Of a stretch of 49,748 nt of DNA, positions 41,376 through 48,424 are shown piece after piece. The notes beneath the pieces were generated by a model that was given only the letters and a program-made list of their open reading frames with translations, was not told where the DNA came from and ran no database searches. The stretch is from Candidatus Rokubacteria bacterium 13_1_40CM_68_15. Lineage in GTDB: Bacteria; Methylomirabilota; Methylomirabilia; Rokubacteriales; CSP1-6. Both the position numbers and the translations under genes were made by a program. The stretch is taken from positions 1 through 49,748 of the forward strand of contig MNEG01000064.1 of assembly GCA_001917585.1 (NCBI GenBank). Direction: 5' to 3'. Position 1 is the stretch's first letter, and the number at the start of each line of letters is the position of its first letter.

Positions 41376-42287
41376 GTGCTGGCTCGGCTCGAGCGGGAGC
41401 GCGTCTTCAAGTGGCTCCCGTTCGTACCGGTGCAGGGGCTGTTTGCGCTGCTGCTGCTCCCGAACGCCTTGCTGCTCGTCTATCTGTCGTTCCTCTCCTG
41501 GCGGATCACGCGCGGAGCGTGGTGGAACGCGCCGTTCACCGGGCTCGACAGCTTCCTGGGCGCGCTGGGCGACGAGCGCTTCCTCTGGGCGGTCGGCCGT
41601 ACCTTCGGCTTCGCCGCCGTGGCGGTGCCGCTGGAGCTCCTGCTCGGCTTCGGGCTGGCTCTGCTCTGCCGCGAGCCGTTCCGGGGCCGCCGGATCTACA
41701 CGACCGTGTTCCTGCTGCCGATGATGATCGTGCCCGCCGTCGTCGGCTATGACCTGTCGATGCTCCTGATCGACCAGGGCCCCTTCAACCAGGTGCTGAG
41801 CGTGCTCGCCGGCCGTCCCATCACCGTGCGCTGGCTGTCCGATTACACCGCGGCCAAGCTGGCCGTGATCGGCGCCGACGTCTGGCAGTGGACCGCATTG
41901 ACCTTCCTGGTCTTCGTCTCCGGGCTGGCCGGGCTCCCGCGCGATCCCATTCGGGCCGCCCGCGTGATGGGAGCGAACCGCTGGCAGATCTTCTGGCACG
42001 TGGAGCTGCCGCTCCTCAAGCCCGTCATCGCCATCGCGGTCGTCCTGCGCTCGATGGAGGCATTGAAGATCTTCGACTACCCGATGCTCCTGACGCAGGG
42101 CGGCCCCGGCAACTCCACCGAGACCATCGCCGTCTACCTGTGGCGGATGGGTTGGGAGTTCGCCCGCGTCTCCGACGCGGCCGCCATGTCGCTGATCCTC
42201 CTCGTCGTCGTCTCCGTCTACATCTTCATCGCCATCCGGGTGCTGCGCCGGGAGCGCCGCCGGCTGGCCGAGGAGGCGGCACCATGA
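41376..42287 (+). CDS. Sugar-type ABC transporter permease, MalF/UgpA class
   Basis: 303-aa permease with six hydrophobic helices, PFVPVQGLFALLLLPNALLL at the start and the EAA loop RAARVMGANRWQIFWHVELP. The C-terminal helix ends in a basic RVLRRERRRLAEE. GTG 41376 is preferred because sequence upstream in the same frame is the repetitive intercistronic element; ATG 41250 would add a 42-residue Pro/Arg-rich tail encoded by the repeats. Neither start has a good ribosome-binding site. Overlaps the MalG-type gene by four bases. Confidence 0.85.
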   Translation: MLARLERERVFKWLPFVPVQGLFALLLLPNALLLVYLSFLSWRITRGAWWNAPFTGLDSFLGALGDERFLWAVGRTFGFAAVAVPLELLLGFGLALLCREPFRGRRIYTTVFLLPMMIVPAVVGYDLSMLLIDQGPFNQVLSVLAGRPITVRWLSDYTAAKLAVIGADVWQWTALTFLVFVSGLAGLPRDPIRAARVMGANRWQIFWHVELPLLKPVIAIAVVLRSMEALKIFDYPMLLTQGGPGNSTETIAVYLWRMGWEFARVSDAAAMSLILLVVVSVYIFIAIRVLRRERRRLAEEAAP

Positions 42288-43144
42288 TGCGGCGGCGGCT
42301 GTTCGGCGTGGCGCGTCACGCCGGGCTGCTCGTGTGGATGGCGATCACGCTGGCGCCCATCTACTGGATGGTGATGACGTCGTTCAAGCACTCGGGCGAG
42401 TGGGTGACGTGGCCGCCGCGCTGGGTGCCCCACGAGCCGACGCTGATCAACTACGTGAAGGTCCTCACCCCGGGGACGTCGACGTTCGAGCTGGGGCGGC
42501 AGACGCTGAAGATCCTCAAGCCGCTCTGGGACAGCCTCTTCATCGCCACCACCGCCTCGCTGGTCGCGGTGGCGCTGGGCAGCGCGCTCGCCTACTCGTG
42601 GACGCGCTTCGGGACCGGCGGGCGCCGCTATCCCTACAACATCCTGTCCATCCGCATGGTGCCCCCAATCGTGATCGCGGTGCCCTTCGTCGTGTACTAC
42701 GTGACGCTCCGGCTCCTCGACACCTACACCGGCCTCATCCTCGTGTACCTCGCCACCTCCCTCCCCTACGTCATCTGGATGATGCTGGCCTTCATCGAGG
42801 AGGTGCCGGTCGAGCTGGAGCACGCGGCCCGGGTCATGGGTGCCTCGCGCTTCCGTGTCCTCGGACGCATCGTCCTTCCCCTCACCGCCGCGGGCCTCGT
42901 GGTGACGTTCCTCTTCGTCTTCATCCTCAACTGGAGCGAGCTGCTCCTGGCGATGACGCTGACCAACACCGAGGTCTCGACCATTCCGATCACGCTGAAC
43001 AAGTTCCAGTCGGCCAACGAGGGACGCGACTATGGGCCCCAGGCCGCCATCGGCACCATCGCCACCCTGCCCGTCGTCGTCCTGGGATTCCTGATCCAGA
43101 AGCACCTCGTGCGCGGCTTCTCCTTCGGCCTTCTGCGGAAGTAG
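42284..43144 (+). CDS. Sugar-type ABC transporter permease, MalG/UgpE class
   Basis: 286-aa permease. WMAITLAPIYWMVMTSFK is the N-terminal helix, the EAA loop reads EHAARVMGASRFRVLGRIVLP, and the end is KHLVRGFSFGLLRK, where the family normally has GLTAGAVKG. ATG 42284 overlaps the MalF-type stop (ATGA) and has GAGGAGG upstream; a long open frame before it is a shadow. The ATPase gene begins one base after its stop. Confidence 0.92.
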   Translation: MMRRRLFGVARHAGLLVWMAITLAPIYWMVMTSFKHSGEWVTWPPRWVPHEPTLINYVKVLTPGTSTFELGRQTLKILKPLWDSLFIATTASLVAVALGSALAYSWTRFGTGGRRYPYNILSIRMVPPIVIAVPFVVYYVTLRLLDTYTGLILVYLATSLPYVIWMMLAFIEEVPVELEHAARVMGASRFRVLGRIVLPLTAAGLVVTFLFVFILNWSELLLAMTLTNTEVSTIPITLNKFQSANEGRDYGPQAAIGTIATLPVVVLGFLIQKHLVRGFSFGLLRK

Positions 43145-43145
43145 C

Positions 43146-44213
43146 GTGGCGGCCGTCCGGCTCGAGGGACTCACCAAGCTCTTCGCCTCGACGCGCGCGG
43201 TGGATGCCATCGACCTCGCGGTCCCCGACGGCGAGTTCGTCGTGCTGGTCGGCCCGTCCGGCTGCGGCAAGACGACCACGCTCAACATGATCGCGGGCCT
43301 CGAGACGCCGACGGCCGGCGACATCTGGATCGGCGAGGCTCGCGTCACCGACTGGGAGCCGCGCGACCGCAACCTCGGGATGGTCTTCCAGAGCCTGGCC
43401 CTCTTCCCTCACCTGAGCGTCTTCGACAACATCGCGTTCCCCTTGCGGATCAAGAAGGTGCCTGAGGCCGACGTCGCGGCCCGCGTGCAGGCCGTGGCCG
43501 AGACGACGCGCATCGCGCCGCTGCTTCGCAAGCGTCCGGCCACGCTCTCCGGCGGCGAGGCGCAGCGGGTGGCGCTGGCCCGCACGATCGTCGTCAAGCC
43601 GGCCGTGTTCCTGATGGACGAGCCGCTCTCGAGCCTCGACGCCAAGCTGCGCGTCGAGATGCGAACCGAGCTCAAACGCCTGCACGCCCAGCTGTCGGCG
43701 ACCTTCATCTACGTGACGCACGATCAGGCCGAGGCCATGACGATGGCCGATCGGATCGTGGTCATGCACCAGGGTCGGATCCATCAGATGGGACCGCCGC
43801 TGCAGATCTACGCCGACCCCGCCAATCGCTTCGTGGCCGGCTTCTTCGGCGTGCCGGCCATGAACTTCCTCGACGGCGAGGTCGTCGCCGAGGGCAGTGA
43901 CCTTCGGTTCAGTGCCGCCGGCCTCCGGCCGAAGCTGCCGGCGCCGCGCACGGCAACCCGTGGGCCGACCACGCTCGGCGTTCGGCCCGAGCACGTCCGG
44001 CTCGGCGACGGAGCGGACGCCTCGCCGGCAACGGTGAGCCTGATCGAGCCGCTGGGCGACGAGACCCTCGTCTTCCTCGACTACGGCGCGCCCGTCTCTC
44101 TGGTGGCCAAGGTGGACGCCGAGGACAAGGTGGCGGTGGGCGACCGTCGCCCGTTCACGCTCCGTCCCGACAGGCTGATCTTCTTCGACAGCGCAGGAGG
44201 ACGACTCCGATGA
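43146..44213 (+). CDS. Sugar-type ABC transporter ATP-binding protein, MalK/UgpC class
   Basis: 355-aa ATPase. Walker A GPSGCGKT at 36-43, Q-loop VFQSLALFPHLSV, signature LSGGEAQRVALA, Walker B VFLMDEPLSSLD, switch His in VTHDQAEAM, then a C-terminal TOBE/OB regulatory domain from about 235 with GVRPEHVRL. Energises the permease pair encoded just upstream. GTG 43146 follows the MalG stop at once, and the SDR ATG overlaps its stop (ATGA), so all are one transcript. Confidence 0.94.
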   Translation: MAAVRLEGLTKLFASTRAVDAIDLAVPDGEFVVLVGPSGCGKTTTLNMIAGLETPTAGDIWIGEARVTDWEPRDRNLGMVFQSLALFPHLSVFDNIAFPLRIKKVPEADVAARVQAVAETTRIAPLLRKRPATLSGGEAQRVALARTIVVKPAVFLMDEPLSSLDAKLRVEMRTELKRLHAQLSATFIYVTHDQAEAMTMADRIVVMHQGRIHQMGPPLQIYADPANRFVAGFFGVPAMNFLDGEVVAEGSDLRFSAAGLRPKLPAPRTATRGPTTLGVRPEHVRLGDGADASPATVSLIEPLGDETLVFLDYGAPVSLVAKVDAEDKVAVGDRRPFTLRPDRLIFFDSAGGRLR

Positions 44214-44965
44214 AGCGATTCGACGGACAGGTGGTGATCGTCACCGGTGCGGGCCGGGGCATCGGGTTGCGCATCGCCCGGGCGTTCGGGCGTGAAGGGG
44301 CGCGGCTGGCCCTCCTCGACATCGACGAAGCCGCCGCCGAAAAACTGGCGGCCGAGCTCGCGGATTCGAAGGTCGACGCGCTGGCGCTCAGGACCGACGT
44401 CACCGTCGGCGCGGAGGTGCGCCGAGCCGTGGACGCGGCCGTCAGGCGCTGGCAGCGGGTCGACGTCCTCGTCAACAACGCAGGCGGCTTCCCCAAGATC
44501 AAGGCGACCGAAGACATCGACGACGAGGAGTGGGAGCAGATCGTACGCTTCAACCTCTCGAGCACCTTTCTTTGTAGCAAGGCCGTGCTGCCGATCATGA
44601 AGCGGCAGCGCTCGGGTCGGATCATCAACATGTCGTCGGTGGTGGCCCGCGGCGCCCCGGTCACCGTGACGTCGCACTACGCGGCGTCCAAGGCCGCGAT
44701 CCTCGGCTTCACGCGCCATCTGGCGCGCGAGGTCGGGGCCGATGGAATCACCGTGAACGCCGTGGCGCCGGGCACGGTGGCCACCGAGCGCTGGAAGTCG
44801 CTTCGAACGCCAGAACAGATCGAGAAGATCACCGCCAACATTCCGTTGCGCCGGCCGTCCGAGCCCGAGGAGATCGCGGAGATCGTCCTGTTCCTCGCAT
44901 CCGAACCGGCCGCCTACATCACCGGCGCGACCCTCGACATCAATGGCGGCCTCGTGATGGTGTGA
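44210..44965 (+). CDS. Short-chain dehydrogenase/reductase
   Basis: 251-aa Rossmann oxidoreductase. Cofactor motif TGAGRGIG at 12-19, Asp at the end of strand 2 (LLDIDE, suggesting NAD rather than NADP), NNAG at 89-92, catalytic Ser in NMSSV near 142-143, Tyr157 and Lys161 in YAASK. The tail ITGATLDINGGLVMV is the classic FabG-like end. Coupled to the ABC importer, so it probably oxidises the imported polyol or sugar (inference). Confidence 0.92.
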   Translation: MKRFDGQVVIVTGAGRGIGLRIARAFGREGARLALLDIDEAAAEKLAAELADSKVDALALRTDVTVGAEVRRAVDAAVRRWQRVDVLVNNAGGFPKIKATEDIDDEEWEQIVRFNLSSTFLCSKAVLPIMKRQRSGRIINMSSVVARGAPVTVTSHYAASKAAILGFTRHLAREVGADGITVNAVAPGTVATERWKSLRTPEQIEKITANIPLRRPSEPEEIAEIVLFLASEPAAYITGATLDINGGLVMV

Positions 44966-45033
44966 GCCGCCACAGGGTCACGGGGTAGCCGTCAGATATA
45001 GCCGAGAAAACTTACGCTGTCGGCCGGTGTTTT

Positions 45034-45057
45034 GGCGCCCGAACGCGGCCGGGCGCC
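45034..45057. repeat. GC-rich inverted repeat downstream of the SDR gene
   Basis: GGCGCCC and GGGCGCC flank a 10-base loop, about 70 bases past the SDR stop. There is no T-run, so it is not a standard intrinsic terminator. It may stabilise the operon's 3' end. Confidence 0.35.
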
Positions 45058-45148
45058 GGAACGTGACAGGTGTTCGTTCCACATGCCAGCGCGGCACGTT
45101 ACCGGGGCCGGAACTCGCCCAACTCAGCGCCGCTCTTAGCATCGCGTA

Positions 45149-45164
45149 TGGCACCCGCCGTGCA
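45149..45164 (+). promoter_or_regulatory. Sigma-54-type promoter candidate of the glycine-zipper lipoprotein
   Basis: TGGCACCCGCCGTGCA has GG (45150-45151) and GC (45162-45163) 10 bases apart and the full TGGCAC -24 half; the -12 half is GTGCA instead of TTGCA. Predicted start about 45175, 16 bases before the ATG, with GGGAGGAT in the leader. The shared ATGAGCAGAC element is absent. Confidence 0.45.
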
Positions 45165-45190
45165 CCTTCCCTCGCGTTCGGGAGGATGAC

Positions 45191-46420
45191 ATGGCGCGGA
45201 AGATCCCCCTCTTCCTTCTAGGCCTGGCGGTGGTGGCGGCCGGCTGTTCTCAGCCGCTCACCAGCGGAGAAAAGGGAGCGCTCGTGGGCGGCGCCGTCGG
45301 CGCCGGCGCCGGGGTCATCATCGGCCATGAGTCCGGTCACCCTGGCGTGGGCGCCGTCATCGGCGGCGCGGTCGGCGCCGTGACGGGAGCTGTGATCGCC
45401 GACGCGGCGCGCAGAGCCGAGCACCAGGCGGCCCAGCCGGCGCCGCCCGCCCCGCCGCCCGCGCAGGTGGTCGTCGCAACGCCACCACGTGTCGTCGTGC
45501 CGACCGCGCCGCACATGGTGTGGATCCCCGAATGGGGCGTGTACGTGATGGAAGGTCACGACATCGTCTATCACCAGACGTCGTACTACTACTACTCGAG
45601 CGGGTACTGGTGGATCTCCCAGTCGTACGCCGGGCCGTGGGCCATGGTGGTGACTCCGCCGCCGACGATCGCGAAGCTTCCCCCCGGCCGGCTGCACCAC
45701 CACGCCGTGCGCAGGGCGTACATGGCGGCGCAAGCATCCCCGCCGACCGCGCCGACCGTGATCACATCGCCTCCGGCGGTCATCGTGGTGGCAGCCCCGC
45801 CGCAGGCAGTGCCGGCGCCCGCACCCCCCGGGCAAATTACTCCCGCGCCGCCTCGACACGTGTTCGCGCCCGTCTCGCCGCCCGCGCGCGTTGTCGTTGC
45901 GACGCCGCCCGTCATCGCCGCGGCCCCATCGCAGCCGGCGCAAGCACCTGCGGCTCCTGCGCCGGTGGCGTCCGCACCGTCTCCCGCTGTCATCGCGCCG
46001 GCCCCGCCGCAGCCAGCGCAAGCGCCTGTGGCTCCTGCGCCGGTAGCGGCCCCACCGCCTGCCGCTGTCATCGCGCCGGCCCCGCCGCCAGCAGCCCAGG
46101 CGGCCGCACCGCCCACGCAGGTTGCCGTCGCACCGCCGCCTTCAGCCCCCGGGGCGCACGGTCGCCCGCACATGATCTGGGTCCCCGAATGGGAAGTGCA
46201 CGTGCTGGAAGGTCAGGACATCGTCTTCTACAAGAACGCCTACTTCTCCTACTCGGGCGGTCAGTGGTGGATCTCGGAGTCGCACGCGGGCCCGTGGGCC
46301 GTCGTCGCGACGCCGCCGCCGATGATCGCGAAGCTTCCGCCCGGCCAGCTTCACAGCCACCTGCCATCGGGGAATCACGGCCGGTGCCCGCCGGGGCTCG
46401 CCAAGCAAGGACGCTGCTAG
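45191..46420 (+). CDS. Glycine-zipper lipoprotein with duplicated Trp-rich module
   Basis: 409-aa protein with lipoprotein signal MARKIPLFLLGLAVVAAGC. Residues 28-70 form a glycine zipper (GALVGGAVGAGAGVIIG, GAVIGGAVGAVTGAVIA), typical of outer-membrane SlyB/17-kDa-antigen-like proteins. A module of about 60 residues then appears twice, near 110-170 and near 325-385: HM(V/I)W(I/V)PEW, then a V-x-EG-x-DIV segment, an aromatic patch (YYYYSSGYWWIS or YFSYSGGQWWIS), AGPWA and TIAKLPPG-like tails. A long Ala/Pro/Val linker joins them. ATG 45191 has GGGAGGATGAC upstream. Likely a surface or peptidoglycan-spanning lipoprotein. Confidence 0.8.
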   Translation: MARKIPLFLLGLAVVAAGCSQPLTSGEKGALVGGAVGAGAGVIIGHESGHPGVGAVIGGAVGAVTGAVIADAARRAEHQAAQPAPPAPPPAQVVVATPPRVVVPTAPHMVWIPEWGVYVMEGHDIVYHQTSYYYYSSGYWWISQSYAGPWAMVVTPPPTIAKLPPGRLHHHAVRRAYMAAQASPPTAPTVITSPPAVIVVAAPPQAVPAPAPPGQITPAPPRHVFAPVSPPARVVVATPPVIAAAPSQPAQAPAAPAPVASAPSPAVIAPAPPQPAQAPVAPAPVAAPPPAAVIAPAPPPAAQAAAPPTQVAVAPPPSAPGAHGRPHMIWVPEWEVHVLEGQDIVFYKNAYFSYSGGQWWISESHAGPWAVVATPPPMIAKLPPGQLHSHLPSGNHGRCPPGLAKQGRC

Positions 46421-46565
46421 CGCGTCGGAAACGACGACACATCCTCCTCTAACCAAAGTTCAGGCGCCTTCCAAGTCCACGACGAGACACGGGAATTTTT
46501 GCTGGAACACCGCTTGCTCCTCTCCCGAGGCAACAAGATTCACCGAAGCGGGCGAGGAGGGGCGA

Positions 46566-46715
46566 ATGGGAGATGTGACGTCCGAGCATCTCTTCGAACC
46601 TTGCCCGACATCACCTGAAATACTTTGCGTCTGGTGTGGCATCGACGAGTCAGCGCACCCGGTCGATGAAACGCCGGCGAGAATTCTCGAGGAGTCGTCT
46701 CGAGACCGGTTATAG
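46566..46715 (+). CDS. Putative 49-aa Cys-containing small protein
   Basis: The frame begins MGDVTSEHLFEPCPTSPEIL and continues CVWCGIDESAHPVDET, so Cys13, Cys21 and Cys24 plus a nearby His could bind zinc. GAGGAGGGG sits five bases before the ATG, one of the best ribosome-binding sites in the window. The acidic composition and CxxC pattern are not what random GC-rich DNA gives. No family recognised; could be a stand-alone zinc-ribbon-like peptide or a partial remnant of a larger gene. Confidence 0.45.
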   Translation: MGDVTSEHLFEPCPTSPEILCVWCGIDESAHPVDETPARILEESSRDRL

Positions 46716-46785
46716 AGAACTGGCGGACCGACAGACACAGCACACTTGGGTTGGAGACTCGCCCCTCTCCCGCTCCTGAGCTGAT

Positions 46786-46813
46786 CTGGCGGCTCCGCCA
46801 GTCCATTATTTCT
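46786..46813. terminator. Possible terminator between convergent units
   Basis: CTGGCGGCTCCGCCAG (46786-46801) is a compact hairpin of six base pairs with a four-base loop, followed on the plus strand by TCCATTATTTCTT. The tail is T-rich but interrupted. It separates the plus-strand lipoprotein/small-protein unit from the livF 3' end. Confidence 0.4.
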
Positions 46814-46815
46814 TC

Positions 46816-47526
46816 CTAGACGCCCAAGAACCTCTGCTGGATCCCCGGATCGCGCCGAAGGTCATCGGGCGTGCCTTCGAACTGGACCCGGCCCTGGTCC
46901 ATCACGTACACGCGATGGGCCAGGGCGAGGGCCACCTCCAGCGCCTGCTCGACGAGCAGGACCGTCGTGCCCCGGCGGTTGATGACGGCCAGGATCTCGG
47001 TGAGGCTCTGGACGAGCATCGGGGCCAGGCCTTCGGTCGGCTCGTCGACGAGCATGATCGACGGCCGCGCCACCAGCGCCCGCGCGATGGCGAGCATCTG
47101 TTGCTCGCCCCCCGACAGATGACGGCCGCGCTGGGCGATGCGCTCCCGCAGCCGCGGGAAGTACTCGAAGACTTCTTCGACGCGGTCGTCGCCGCCGCCG
47201 TTGGTCGCCAGCCAGCCCAGTCGTAGATTGTCGAGCACGGTCAGGTTCGGCAGGATGCGCCGCTCCTCCGGTACCCACGCGATTCCGCTGCGGGCGATCC
47301 GGTGCGTCGGAAATCCCGTCACGTCCTGGCCGCGCAGCAGGATCCGGCCGCGGCGGGGCCGGGCGATGCCCATGATCGAGCGGAGCGTCGTGGTCTTGCC
47401 GGCGCCGTTGCGGCCGATGATCGTCACCACCTCGCCCTGGCGCACGGCGAGCGAGATACCCTGCAGGATGTGGGCCTCTCCGTAGTAGGTGTGAACGTCG
47501 TCGAGGACGAGCAGGCCGTCGGTCAT
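46816..47526 (-). CDS. livF: Branched-chain amino-acid-type ABC transporter ATPase LivF
   Basis: 236-aa ATPase. GRNGAGKT at 38-45, signature LSGGEQQMLAIARAL near 137, Walker B IMLVDEPTEGLAP (the EGLAP tail is diagnostic of LivF), and VEQ as switch region. HTYYGEAHILQGISL at the N-terminus is standard. ATG 47526 is one base after the livG stop, so livG-livF are cotranscribed. No livH, livM or receptor lies on this strand; the only permeases of this class in the window are at 36-38 kb on the other strand. Confidence 0.94.
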   Translation of the reverse strand: MTDGLLVLDDVHTYYGEAHILQGISLAVRQGEVVTIIGRNGAGKTTTLRSIMGIARPRRGRILLRGQDVTGFPTHRIARSGIAWVPEERRILPNLTVLDNLRLGWLATNGGGDDRVEEVFEYFPRLRERIAQRGRHLSGGEQQMLAIARALVARPSIMLVDEPTEGLAPMLVQSLTEILAVINRRGTTVLLVEQALEVALALAHRVYVMDQGRVQFEGTPDDLRRDPGIQQRFLGV

Positions 47527-47527
47527 C

Positions 47528-48277
47528 TCAACGTGCCGCCCCGAGATACGTCTGCTGGACCAGGGCGTTGGCGCGGATCTCGTCGGGTGAGCCCTCGGCC
47601 AGCACCTGGCCCTGGTGCAGCACCGTCACGTGATCGGAGATCCTCATCACGACCTTCATCTTGTGCTCGACGAGGATCACCGTGCGGCTGGTGGCCAGCT
47701 CGCGGATGAGCCGCATCGTCTCGTCGGTCTCCTCCGGGCTCATGCCCGCCGTCGGCTCGTCGAGGAGCAGCAGCGCGGGATCGGTCGCCAGCGCGATGCC
47801 GATCTCGAGGTGACGCTTCTCGCCGTGCGACAGATGCGCGGCCAGCCGTGCGGCTTTACGACCGAGACCGATCCGCTCCAGCAGCTTCTCCGCCCGCTTG
47901 CGCACGTCCTGCAGGTGCGACGCTTTCGACCAGAAGTTGTAGGCGCGCGCGTGCCCCTGCACGGCCACCCGCACGTTCTCGAGCACGGTGAGGTGGGGGA
48001 AGACGTTCGTGATCTGGTAGGACTTGGCCACGCCGAGTCGAGCCACCTCGTGCTGGGGCAGCCCGGTGATGTCGCGGCCGTCGAACCAGATGCGGCCGCT
48101 CGACGGCGTCATCTCGCCGGAGATCAGCCGGAAGAACGTCGTCTTGCCGGCGCCGTTGGGGCCGATGATCGAGCGCAGCTCGCCGCGCCGGACGCTGACG
48201 TTCACGCGATCGACGGCGAGGAGGCTGCCGAACGCACGCGTCAGCTGCTCTGTGCGGAGCAGAGCGTCGTCGGGCAT
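47528..48277 (-). CDS. livG: Branched-chain amino-acid-type ABC transporter ATPase LivG
   Basis: 249-aa ATPase. GPNGAGKT at 39-46, LSHGEKRHLEIGIALA as signature, Walker B LLLLDEPTAGMSPEET, switch VEHKM, all typical of LivG. RTEQLTRAFGSLLAVDRVN is the standard first strand. ATG 48277 is used. First gene of the livGF pair, downstream of a remnant gene and tctA. Forms the heterodimeric motor with LivF. Confidence 0.94.
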   Translation of the reverse strand: MPDDALLRTEQLTRAFGSLLAVDRVNVSVRRGELRSIIGPNGAGKTTFFRLISGEMTPSSGRIWFDGRDITGLPQHEVARLGVAKSYQITNVFPHLTVLENVRVAVQGHARAYNFWSKASHLQDVRKRAEKLLERIGLGRKAARLAAHLSHGEKRHLEIGIALATDPALLLLDEPTAGMSPEETDETMRLIRELATSRTVILVEHKMKVVMRISDHVTVLHQGQVLAEGSPDEIRANALVQQTYLGAAR

Positions 48278-48298
48278 GGGGACGTATGCTACGCGGGG

Positions 48299-48421
48299 AT
48301 GCGTCAGCTCGTCTACATCAAACCCGGCGTCGTCGAGTGGCAGGACGCGCCCGCGCCGCGCTCGCCGGCGACGCCATCGTGCGTCCGCTCGCCGTCGATC
48401 AAGCGCGTCTTCGTCCGCTGA
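48299..48421 (+). pseudogene. Remnant of a zinc-type alcohol dehydrogenase (5' end only)
   Basis: The 40-codon frame begins MRQLVYIKPGVVEWQDAPAP, the start of many medium-chain zinc dehydrogenases. After PAPR the expected GDAIVRPLAVDQ continues in the +1 frame (about 48362-48405), so a small deletion has shifted the frame. Nothing resembling the catalytic Cys, GHE or nucleotide-binding parts follows, because tctA's 3' end starts at 48425 on the other strand. A decayed, truncated gene squeezed between tctA and livG. Confidence 0.5.
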
Positions 48422-48424
48422 GAC

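Larger units (their letters stand above)
46421..46815. other. 395-bp region between convergent genes
   Basis: Less GC-rich than its surroundings. It contains the small plus-strand frame at 46566, an inverted repeat TCTCGAG-N7-CTCGAGA (about 46685-46705) and the stem-loop at 46786. Minus-strand frames of 88-92 codons exist here but have neither family resemblance nor ribosome-binding sites. Confidence 0.45.

Noticed and set aside
46460..46806. Two minus-strand frames of 88-92 codons downstream of livF
   Set aside because: No ribosome-binding site or recognisable composition; they overlap each other and the better-supported plus-strand 49-codon frame.
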